64,000 bases of DNA, from assembly GCF_018327705.1 (NCBI RefSeq), contig NZ_BNEM01000002.1, positions 4,340,001-4,404,000 on the forward strand, given 5' to 3'. The notes below the pieces were generated by a model, which was given only the letters and a program-made list of their open reading frames with translations, made no database searches and was not told where the DNA came from. Shown here piece after piece: positions 48,140-55,682 of the stretch; the first letter of the stretch is position 1, and every line of letters starts with the position of its first letter. Source of the stretch: Catellatospora sp. TT07R-123. Lineage in GTDB: Bacteria; Actinomycetota; Actinomycetes; Mycobacteriales; Micromonosporaceae. Position numbers and translations under genes: made by a program.

Positions 48140-48430
48140 CTGAGCCGGGTCCCATGATCGTGGGCCTGGCGCTGGCAGTGCTCGGTGCTCGGTGCTACTT
48201 CGACCGCGCTAAGCGTCGTGGGCAGCATCGTTCGCCAGATGCTGACCCCGGCAGACCTCCTCGGGCGCGTCAGCGCGGTCAGCCGACTCTTGGGCTTGGG
48301 TGCCGCCGCACTGGGTGCTCTAGCCGGTGGTGCGATTGCCCACGTCGGCGGGTTGTCCGCCCCGTCCGTCGCCGCGGCAGGCATACTGCTCGCCTGCGCT
48401 GCCGCATTCCTGCGTCGTGAGTCTCCGGCC
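48140..48430 (+). pseudogene. MFS transporter C-terminal remnant with 7-base duplication
   Basis: Two neighbouring frames together read as one C-terminal MFS region: PMIVGLALAVLGA, then TSTALSVVGSIVRQMLTPADLLGRVSAV and a final helix pair to about 48420. The frame switch coincides with a tandem duplication of CGGTGCT (48183-48189 and 48190-48196); removing one copy restores the frame. The N-terminal half is missing. Confidence 0.6.
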
Positions 48431-48529
48431 TGCCGGAAGTGGGGGTGTACGGCCGCCGTCTCGCCAACTCGATCGCACGGTCTAGGTGGCGAGCCTGGAG
48501 ACGGGGACTTCCGGTACCCTGACGCGGGA

Positions 48530-48567
48530 GGGCTGCTAGCTCAATGGCAGAGCTGTGGACTTTTAAT
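48530..48567 (+). pseudogene. Truncated tRNA-Lys: 5' half only
   Basis: Thirty-eight bases are identical to the 5' half of the intact tRNA-Lys at 60744-60818, ending within the anticodon arm just after TTTTAAT. The orientation is opposite to the intact gene. The upstream bases CCGGTACCCTG also resemble the sequence before the intact tRNA, so its promoter region is partly shared. No 3' half follows, so it cannot make a tRNA. Confidence 0.85.
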
Positions 48568-48802
48568 GCGCAGCATAGGGCTCCCATTTGAGTAGCTCAG
48601 CCTCGTTAGGCGTTGCTCAGAATTGCGCAAATAACATCACCAGGTCAACGCGACCGTGACTCGCCATTGAGCCTCTGAGCTGGTCCAATGCCTCACCGTT
48701 GATCGCTATTCCGCATGAGTAAGCAGGCTTTGGAGCAGCAACGGAGCAGCACGGATCGAATTTGCGCAGCCTCCCGGGTTGCCGATGAGGAGAAGTTGGC
48801 TC
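48568..48802. other. Left island end with attachment-like repeat
   Basis: No gene is seen in these 235 bases. A 23-base sequence GGAGCAGCAACGGAGCAGCA... at 48732-48754 recurs with three mismatches, in the same orientation, at 60670-60692 near the integrase end. It may be an integrase arm-binding site. Confidence 0.4.
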
Positions 48803-49642
48803 TCAGTCCCACTCGCGGCCGAGGAGCGCAAACGCCATCGCGATCAGTGCTTGCCCGTCGCGGCGGTTGAAGTCGATCTTTTCTGTGACTTCGTCGCCAT
48901 GTGGTGCGGCGTTGAGCACGCCGAGGACAGCGTGAAAGGCTGCCGCCCAGCGCTGGGACTTGTCGCGCTGCTGAGCGGGAACGTCCTTGAAGCTCTTCTC
49001 CGTCGGGATGGATTCGATCTCGCGGAAGCGGTCGACGGCTCGGCGGAGTGCCACTGCGGCGTCCTGGTCCCGGTTATCCCGGTAGGCAACTTCCGCGTCC
49101 CGCAGGAACCCGACCACGGACGCCATGCCACCGTGGCCGTTGCCTACGGCGGGTACTGCCACGGTGAAGTGCGCCATCCGCTCTACGCCAGCGAGTTGCC
49201 TTAGCCATGCCGCCCGGTCCACCCGGGCTGGGTAGGGCTGGGGGTTGAACATCGGATAGGTCTTGCCCTGGTACACGAGGGTGGCGTTGACGCGCAGTTC
49301 GAGCGTGAAGTCGTCACCTCTGCGCATATCCTCGATCTGCCAAAGCTGATTATCTGATATCGGCAGCACGATGTGCCCAGTGTTGTCGATGTTCAACGGG
49401 CGCAACAGCAGAGGCTCCGCGTGGGTCCAATTGCAGAGCCACCGGCGCGGACGCGTCCCGCCGCTGACGACGACGGCCTCACCCGAAAGAAAGAGGAAGC
49501 CGCCTGTCAGCTCGTGCTGCCTGACGGTCGCAGTTAGATGCAGCCCATGGCTCGCCGCCCCTGGATGAAGCTGCGGATCGCGGAAGCCGACCAATACCTG
49601 ATGGTCAACTTTCTCGACGTCGAACTTGAGACCGATGTTCAT
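48803..49642 (-). CDS. Unknown protein downstream of qatD
   Basis: Using ATG 49642 (GTG 49648 also possible) the protein has 279 residues. An earlier GTG at 49882 would add 80 residues of unlikely composition. The first two-thirds look beta-rich (KFDVEKVDHQVLVGFRDPQ, GGFLFLSGEAVVVSGG, FTLELRVNATLVYQGKTYPMF). The last third is helical (DAAVALRRAVDRFREIES). No family or catalytic motif was recognised. It follows the four Qat genes on the same strand after a 246-base gap. Confidence 0.65.
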   Translation of the reverse strand: MNIGLKFDVEKVDHQVLVGFRDPQLHPGAASHGLHLTATVRQHELTGGFLFLSGEAVVVSGGTRPRRWLCNWTHAEPLLLRPLNIDNTGHIVLPISDNQLWQIEDMRRGDDFTLELRVNATLVYQGKTYPMFNPQPYPARVDRAAWLRQLAGVERMAHFTVAVPAVGNGHGGMASVVGFLRDAEVAYRDNRDQDAAVALRRAVDRFREIESIPTEKSFKDVPAQQRDKSQRWAAAFHAVLGVLNAAPHGDEVTEKIDFNRRDGQALIAMAFALLGREWD

Positions 49643-49888
49643 GCTCACAAGCAGTAATCCTTGCACCCGGGAATGGAGCGGGGCATCTCGGTTTCCTGGG
49701 CGGCCCCGCCGAAGGGTCTGGCACATACCGGTCGCTGACGTGGACGCGGGACCGGAGAGGCGCAGGGCACCACATTTGAGGGCGCCCTCGCCTCTGCCGG
49801 CGTAGAGGTCGCCGAACTCGCGGCTGCGCGCCACAGGATGGACTTGCCGCTCCGTCAAGTTGCCACCAACGATGCGGTACACCCAGCT

Positions 49889-50653
49889 TTAGGGCACGAT
49901 ATCCATCGTTCGCTGCAGCGCCGACGGGAGGCGTTCCAGCGCCTTCGACCGCTGCGCAAGATCCGCTAGGTTGCGGTACCACATTAACCGGACCTCGCTT
50001 TGCGGAACCCCGATGAGGCTCATCAACCGAGTCTCCAGATAGTCAATGTCGCCTGGGATCTTTGCCTTTATGGATCTCCGGCTACTTGGAAAGTCCGTCT
50101 CGGGCAGCATCCTGTTAGCCGGAATAAGCTTGAGCTGATCATCGGTCATTGCAGCATTAACCGAGAAGAAGCAGCCGGTCTCCGTGGCCCGATCGACCTC
50201 GGACGGGGCACCGGTGAACCAGTGCAAGATCACGCCTGGATGCGGAGTCTGTTCTAACAGCTCCACCAGCTCCGCGGTACGTCCTGTGCTGTGCAGCGAA
50301 AGCATCACCGGCTTTCCGCGGCAAGCCTCAAGGATTGTTGCGAGAGCGGTTTGCTGTGGTCCGAGTGGTGCTGAGCGGTCGAGTCCTACTTCGCCTATGA
50401 GCACGTGCTGTTGAACGGCGGCTCGTATTCCCTCTGCGGTCACGAGAGCGGGTGAGGTCTTTAGGCCGGGATGCGCACCGTAGCCCCAGACTATGGTTTC
50501 ATCCGCACGCCGAACGGCCACGCGGGCCTCGGCAGGACTGCGGGTCATCGCGAAGATAAAAGCGCCTCCGAGTCCGGCGACCTGGGGCCTCGTGACGTCG
50601 GGTGCTATGTGGGCGTGGCAGTCCAGACGGGGTAGGTCAGGGACGTGGGACAC
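49889..50653 (-). CDS. qatD: QatD: TatD-family metal-dependent hydrolase
   Basis: The 254-residue protein starts at GTG 50653, overlapping the qatC end by 17 bases. Metal ligands expected for TatD are visible: His13 and His15 (CHAHI), a Glu in LIGEVGLD, His in MLSLHSTG, His in HWFTG, and Asp in PETDFPSSR. TatD proteins are DNases or related hydrolases. Together with the KAP ATPase, QatB and a QueC-like protein it completes the QatABCD anti-phage system; QatD is the presumed nuclease-like effector or processing enzyme. Confidence 0.9.
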   Translation of the reverse strand: MSHVPDLPRLDCHAHIAPDVTRPQVAGLGGAFIFAMTRSPAEARVAVRRADETIVWGYGAHPGLKTSPALVTAEGIRAAVQQHVLIGEVGLDRSAPLGPQQTALATILEACRGKPVMLSLHSTGRTAELVELLEQTPHPGVILHWFTGAPSEVDRATETGCFFSVNAAMTDDQLKLIPANRMLPETDFPSSRRSIKAKIPGDIDYLETRLMSLIGVPQSEVRLMWYRNLADLAQRSKALERLPSALQRTMDIVP

Positions 50654-51905
50654 TGCGAAGCTCCTTCAGGCCGCGGTTGCAGATGTCGATGACGGCGTCG
50701 AAGTCGGTGCCGACCGGCCACATGCCTGAAGCGAGAACGCGGTACTCGTCGAAGCCCGCTTCAACGGCGTAGCACCAGGCGGCGATGTCATGGCGGCGGT
50801 AGTCGAGGAACCGCTGTCGTGACTGCTCGGGTAGTACATCCATGAGGTAGGTCGTCTGGTCCTCGCGCCCGCCGCCGACGAAGGCGCCTCGTCTTACCAG
50901 GCAGGCGACGCAGAGTCCGCAGTTGAGGTTGGCGTTGCCGCCCTTGAGGCGCCCGGCGTTCGGCTTTGCGCAGGACAGGGTCGCGGCGGCGAGGGTGGCA
51001 TCGTCTGGGTCGTGTGGCCGCAGTGCAGCAGCTACAAGCTCGCCCTTCGTCATGTGCCCATACGGGTTTGTGACCGCGATGTGAGCGAGGCGGAGTTCGC
51101 TCAGAAGCTGCTTGAACTGGTGGAAAGTCCATGGGTGGGTCGACCGTGTGGTGAGCGGCCCGCCGCGGGAAGGCTCAAGCGGTGGATTGATGCTGGTAAA
51201 CCCATTCTCCGGCATAGTGACCCGCTGGGCCTCGCGGCCCGTAGCGGCGGCTACGCCGAGTGCCATGAACAGCAATGACCGGGTCCGCGGGGTCGCTTCC
51301 TTGATCTTCAGCAGTGGTCGAAGGGCGAGGCGCTGGTACTCCGCCGTGGGCCTGCGCTGCTGGATCGCCTGCCGGACAGCGGACTGGGCGCGCCGTACGG
51401 CGTTCGACGGGTCGCGATGACCCAGGTAGAGCACTCCCTCGGGCTCGCCCAGTTGTAGCAGCGCTCCGCACAGTGAATCCAGACCCCCCGACAGCAGGCT
51501 TACCGCCTCCACCGCGGTGCCAGGTGCGGCCAGCCGGTCCTTTAGCTTCTTCGCCGAGACAACCTGCAGGCGCCAGGTATCCCCAGTAAGCCAGTGCAGA
51601 AGGTCAACGGCGGTGTCGAGCGCTGGCTGCGTCCATTTACTGGAGTCTTCGAGGTGCACGATGATGCTCAGATCCCGGCAGAGCAGTTGGCCGGATCTGC
51701 GGGTGACTCGGTCGGCCACATACGCGGCTGTGACCACCCGCAACAGATCCCGTGCGGTGACAGGGACGTTGCCAAGCTCGGCCATGTCCCACCCGAAGTC
51801 GGCCTGCATGGTCACGGTCGACCCAGCGGCGAGGGGCCACTCAACGAGCGTCGCAGACTCAACCACGCCCGAGGCGCCCCCAGGCACCAGCTCAATAGCG
51901 TTCAT
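50637..51905 (-). CDS. qatC: QatC: QueC-like 7-cyano-7-deazaguanine synthase homologue
   Basis: The 422-residue protein starts at ATG 51905, overlapping the qatB stop by four bases. An N-terminal extension of about 130 residues precedes the QueC-like domain. The PP-loop SGGLDS is at 139-144, and a zinc-type cysteine set occurs at about 314-337, including NCGLCVAC. QueC makes a nitrile-bearing deazaguanine from ATP and ammonia; in Qat and related defence systems a QueC-like protein is recruited for phage resistance, by chemistry that may modify a protein or nucleotide. Confidence 0.9.
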   Translation of the reverse strand: MNAIELVPGGASGVVESATLVEWPLAAGSTVTMQADFGWDMAELGNVPVTARDLLRVVTAAYVADRVTRRSGQLLCRDLSIIVHLEDSSKWTQPALDTAVDLLHWLTGDTWRLQVVSAKKLKDRLAAPGTAVEAVSLLSGGLDSLCGALLQLGEPEGVLYLGHRDPSNAVRRAQSAVRQAIQQRRPTAEYQRLALRPLLKIKEATPRTRSLLFMALGVAAATGREAQRVTMPENGFTSINPPLEPSRGGPLTTRSTHPWTFHQFKQLLSELRLAHIAVTNPYGHMTKGELVAAALRPHDPDDATLAAATLSCAKPNAGRLKGGNANLNCGLCVACLVRRGAFVGGGREDQTTYLMDVLPEQSRQRFLDYRRHDIAAWCYAVEAGFDEYRVLASGMWPVGTDFDAVIDICNRGLKELRSVPRP

Positions 51906-52678
51906 GCGCTGCCCCTGATGCCTAGGACCCGGAATGTCTTGGATGCGAGCTTACTGGCGAATTCGATGAAGCCCTGAACCGTCAACTTGGCTTTTTCGGT
52001 TACACGGCCTGCGGCGATGTGGGCGTGGAGGTACTTCCGTGCGTCTTCTTCGATCTGTTTAGCCCGCTGTGGCGTGACGGTGTTCTCACGGCGCTGGGAA
52101 GTCAGCTCCACAAGTACCTGCTCGTAGGCGAGGTTCTCGATGAAGAGTTCTACCCGGTCTTCAAGGCTTATATCCTCCTTGGCCTTCAGGACCTCAGCCA
52201 TCGTGCGCATGGTGGCCGCGCGAAGCGCCACCTCATCTGGATGGCTTGGTGCTCCGAGTACGGCATCGGCGATGTAAGCGCACTGGGCACGCGCACTCGG
52301 CAGGGAGCGCAGATGATCAAGGTCGAGACCGAGCTCCTGCAACGTCGCAGCGTCACCGCCTCGCAGCGCCTGAGCGCCGGCAATCGCCGCAGCTCCCCGC
52401 CCGACCTGCCTGCTGACGTTGCGGGCACCGCCCCCTCCCGTCCGAGAGCTGGAGGAACCTCCGCCGCCGGATCCCGCCCGACCGGGCAGGAGCGAGCCAA
52501 TCGGGCCAGGTGATCCCTGCGCCGATCCCGCCGACAGCGCCTTCAGCAAGGTGTCGACGAACTTCTCCACCTGCGAGGGTCTGGGCGGTGACGGAGAGTC
52601 GACCATGTCACCGTACGAGTCGTGCACCGCCTCCCATGAGTTCGCGCCGCTGCCGCCGTAAGCCCCTGATGTCCCCAT
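51902..52678 (-). CDS. qatB: QatB component of the QatABCD defence system
   Basis: The 258-residue protein starts at ATG 52678, two bases after the qatA stop. It begins GTSGAYGGSGANSW with a small Gly/Ser-rich N-terminus, then a low-complexity Gly/Ser stretch at about 60-85, and a helical C-terminal domain (VLGAPSHPDEVALRAATMRTM, then a long charged helix). This fits QatB, whose role is not established; the Gly-rich N-terminus is a family feature. Assignment rests on both sequence layout and position between KAP ATPase and QueC-like genes. Confidence 0.85.
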   Translation of the reverse strand: MGTSGAYGGSGANSWEAVHDSYGDMVDSPSPPRPSQVEKFVDTLLKALSAGSAQGSPGPIGSLLPGRAGSGGGGSSSSRTGGGGARNVSRQVGRGAAAIAGAQALRGGDAATLQELGLDLDHLRSLPSARAQCAYIADAVLGAPSHPDEVALRAATMRTMAEVLKAKEDISLEDRVELFIENLAYEQVLVELTSQRRENTVTPQRAKQIEEDARKYLHAHIAAGRVTEKAKLTVQGFIEFASKLASKTFRVLGIRGSA

Positions 52679-52680
52679 CG

Positions 52681-54450
52681 TCAGAAGCGCCCTTCGAGGA
52701 GTTCCTCGCTGGCCGCTCTCGCTACGCGCTCATCGATGCCCGGTGTCTCAGCCAGCGCAGTCAGCACGTCGCGGAGCTTCGCCAGGAACACAACGTGGTG
52801 AGTCTGAATCGCTCGCAGCACAGCTGGCGCGGTCAGTGCCTGCGCGGCAGCTTGAGCGTGGCGCTGTTCACCCTCGATAATCAGCTGAAGCGAGTTGATG
52901 ATGAACCCGGCGTCGTCGGTGCGAGACAGCGCGTCGCAGAGTCCCTGAACAACAGTGTCCTGATCTGCGGCCGGCAAGCCCAGAACTCGCTGTACGGCCG
53001 CCTTGCGCGTCGACTCCGACGGATCGCACAGCAGCTCGATAAGTTCGAGCTGAACCGCACTGACCGCGCCGCCGAACCGGACGTCGCTCTTGAGTGTCGA
53101 GGCGACACTGAGATAGCGATCAACCGCATCTGCCTGGTCCCTCAGCGAGGGAGCGTGAGCAGCCCACGCCTTGGTGTCCCCGACACCCTCTGGCGCGGTA
53201 GCACCCTTCTTGCCCTGAGCCCAGTCCTCCCATGCGCCGACGAGCAGCTTGCGCTCAGCCTTACCCTTGCCAGCAAGAGTCTGAAACGCCTCCGAGTACC
53301 GAAGCTCGAGAAGGTACAGCTTCACCAGGACATCCAGCCGCAGCTCTGCGCCAGCGAGGGTAGCCAGGTGCTCGCGCACCGCCATCGCATTCAAGAACCG
53401 CTTGATCGCGCGCGGGCTGCTCCACACGTCGGCCGCCAGGCCGGAAGCGATGCTGCGGGCAAGCGACAGTTGTTCGACGGTGGGCTCACTCTTCGACTCG
53501 TCGACAACAACGTAGGGCGCCTTGCCCGCCCTGCGGCGTACCCCAGAGGCAGCGATGATCTCCTTGTAGCGCTTACCGGTTATCGAGCCGGAATTACACA
53601 GGAGCAGTGCGATGTATGCCTCGGCCTGCTCAAGGGACAGCTGCGGCAGCGTGACCGGGATCTGCACGATCTTCTCGGTGTAAAGCTTCGCGAACCCTCC
53701 ACGTGCCGACCCGCGCAACTCCAGTTCGACGCCATCCTTGATCAGGTCCTGATCAGCGGCGATCACGAAAGCCATCTTCTTCACTGACAGGAACAGCTTG
53801 ATCGACTCCATGGTAGCCATGATCGTCGGGGGCAGACACCGGTCCAGGTCATCAACCAGCACGACCACCCGAGTAAGGCCATCGATAGCCTTCATGAGCT
53901 GCTCAAACTGTTGCCTGAAGCCCGCCATCCCTTGCATGACCTCATCGGCGTCGCTCGTCTTCTCCTTCGGCGTCAGGGCATCGACGAGGCCGTTTAGGTC
54001 AAGTGACACGCTTACGGCGCTACTGACGAGAGCCTTGGCTACACGCCCCCAGGCAATTCGCTTACGGAGATCGTTCAGTTTGCCGCCGAGTTCCGCGGCC
54101 TTGTCCTTGAGTGACTTCTGCCCGTTCACATAAGTCTGAAGGCAGTCGAGCACCTGCGCGATGAGAGTACCGCGCATGTCCTCAGCGTTTTGAAACTCCC
54201 ACGGATCGATGCGTACCACGAGGATGTTCCCGTGTTTTGAAAGCTCCTTGTCGATGAGATTCAAGGCGGTTGACTTCCCGCCACCCCAGGCACTGTGGAT
54301 TCCTACCGTCACCGGGTCGAGACCACCCGACGACACGATTCTGGCTACGACCCCTGCGACTGCGTCGAAGCCTAGGAGGTCTTCCAACGCCGGGTTGTCA
54401 TCGTAGAGGGATGCGCTCATGACAACAGCAGAAGTCAATGGGGTGCTCAC
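52681..54450 (-). CDS. qatA: QatA: KAP family P-loop ATPase
   Basis: The 589-residue protein has GTG 54450 or ATG 54420 as start; neither has a convincing ribosome binding site. Walker A GIHSAWGGGKST is at 50-61, followed by RIDPWEFQ, and Walker B VVVLVDDLDR near 195-204, the pattern of KAP NTPases. A hydrophobic stretch lies within the KAP insertion near 138-155 (KALVSSAVSVSLDLNGLV). QatA is the ATPase of the QatABCD anti-phage system and probably senses infection or drives assembly. GC content is slightly lower here than in the housekeeping part of the window. Confidence 0.9.
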   Translation of the reverse strand: MSTPLTSAVVMSASLYDDNPALEDLLGFDAVAGVVARIVSSGGLDPVTVGIHSAWGGGKSTALNLIDKELSKHGNILVVRIDPWEFQNAEDMRGTLIAQVLDCLQTYVNGQKSLKDKAAELGGKLNDLRKRIAWGRVAKALVSSAVSVSLDLNGLVDALTPKEKTSDADEVMQGMAGFRQQFEQLMKAIDGLTRVVVLVDDLDRCLPPTIMATMESIKLFLSVKKMAFVIAADQDLIKDGVELELRGSARGGFAKLYTEKIVQIPVTLPQLSLEQAEAYIALLLCNSGSITGKRYKEIIAASGVRRRAGKAPYVVVDESKSEPTVEQLSLARSIASGLAADVWSSPRAIKRFLNAMAVREHLATLAGAELRLDVLVKLYLLELRYSEAFQTLAGKGKAERKLLVGAWEDWAQGKKGATAPEGVGDTKAWAAHAPSLRDQADAVDRYLSVASTLKSDVRFGGAVSAVQLELIELLCDPSESTRKAAVQRVLGLPAADQDTVVQGLCDALSRTDDAGFIINSLQLIIEGEQRHAQAAAQALTAPAVLRAIQTHHVVFLAKLRDVLTALAETPGIDERVARAASEELLEGRF

Positions 54451-54657
54451 CTTCGGGGCGTGTGGAGGTAGCCAGGGATGTTACGACCCCAGGTGGCGGC
54501 CTAGCGGACGCTCCTGAAGTCAACGCGACGGTAGCCCGACGGGCCGACAGTTGGCGCACCACGATCTTGGCGGCCGCGGTTCAGGTACGGGCCATACGTT
54601 GCGTCGTTGCGGAGGGAAGCAGCCTCGGGCAGCCGGTAGTGCTGCCGCTACGGCGCA

Positions 54658-55596
54658 TCAGCCACCCCATCGGCGTCGGCGGGGAACTTCCCGCACGGGG
54701 ATTTCGGACAGGTCGAGCGGCCGGTCGACGACGGGTCGGGATTTCTCCGGGGTTATCCGGTCTTGTTCGTGCTCGTCGCTGAAATGTATGGCCCTGGTCT
54801 TGTCCCCGGCGCGTTCGAGCGCGGCGATGAGTTCGGTCACCAGCAGGTCGAGTCGGCGGGCCTCGGCTTCGGCGGCGATCAGGCGTTCCTGGAAGGTCAC
54901 CGCCCGGTGCCCGCACCACTGGCGGAGCAGTTCGTGCCGCGGTCGGTGGTGGCTCAGGTACCAGTGGTACTCCCACTGGGGCGATGTCGTCTCAGGCTCG
55001 CCGGTCAGGTAGTTCCTGCGTTCGGAGCCGTGCTTGCACTTGTGGCGTAGTTCGGTCTCCTGCTCGACGACCCAGTTCAGCACCGGCATCGGGGTGTGCC
55101 GACACGCTGCCTCGGCAATCGCGAGCGTTCCGGTGCGCGAGAGCATGATCGCGCCGTCATGTTCGAACCACGGCCCAGCGGCCAGAATCTCTTTGGTCTT
55201 GAGCCCGATGAGGCTGGCGAGGCCTTCGAGGTCCCGGATCCCGGTGGCGTCGCGCACCGATGACCACTCCAGTTCCGCGATGTCAGCAGGCACCAGAAGC
55301 TCGAACACCATACCGACGCAGCTCTGCTCGACCTCGTCAAGGACGCAGTCGTCGATACGCTGCCAGTTGGCCATCAGCGCGTCGTACGCCTCGACGCCCT
55401 CCCACCGGACCCGCAAGCGGCTGCCGGGAACGGTTTCGCTCTTGCGCTGCGGGTCGTCCGAGAAGGCGACCTCGACCCGGACGCTCTGCTTGCCGGGCGT
55501 TACCGAAACTATGCGTACACGCTCGGACGGCGCGTTGTCGCGCGCCCGGTAAGCCCACTCGTCTCCGACGACGTACTGCGAGGGATCAACCCGCAT
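54658..55596 (-). CDS. Unknown conserved actinobacterial protein upstream of the Qat genes
   Basis: The 312-residue protein begins at ATG 55596 (MRVDPSQYVVGDEWAYRAR). Its N-terminus looks like a small beta-barrel (RVRIVSVTPGKQSVRVEVAF), the middle is helical, and HRPRHELLRQWCGHRAVTFQERLIAAEAE forms a long helix. I recall similar proteins in Streptomyces without a known function. It is on the same strand as the Qat genes with a 207-base gap, so it may share the island without being part of the system. Confidence 0.65.
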   Translation of the reverse strand: MRVDPSQYVVGDEWAYRARDNAPSERVRIVSVTPGKQSVRVEVAFSDDPQRKSETVPGSRLRVRWEGVEAYDALMANWQRIDDCVLDEVEQSCVGMVFELLVPADIAELEWSSVRDATGIRDLEGLASLIGLKTKEILAAGPWFEHDGAIMLSRTGTLAIAEAACRHTPMPVLNWVVEQETELRHKCKHGSERRNYLTGEPETTSPQWEYHWYLSHHRPRHELLRQWCGHRAVTFQERLIAAEAEARRLDLLVTELIAALERAGDKTRAIHFSDEHEQDRITPEKSRPVVDRPLDLSEIPVREVPRRRRWGG

Positions 55597-55682
55597 GGCA
55601 GCCCATCTCCACCAGTAGATGTTTCGTCGCCCGCACGATACCGCGCCGAGCGGCGCTCACTTTCTTCTCGCGGTGGCGATAC

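Noticed and set aside
48530-48605. A second working tRNA-Lys
   Set aside because: The match ends in the anticodon arm; no T arm or acceptor 3' strand follows.
49643-49882. N-terminal extension of the gene after qatD to GTG 49882
   Set aside because: The extra 80 residues are Arg/Gly/Ser-rich and unlike a folded domain; ATG 49642 begins a regular beta pattern.
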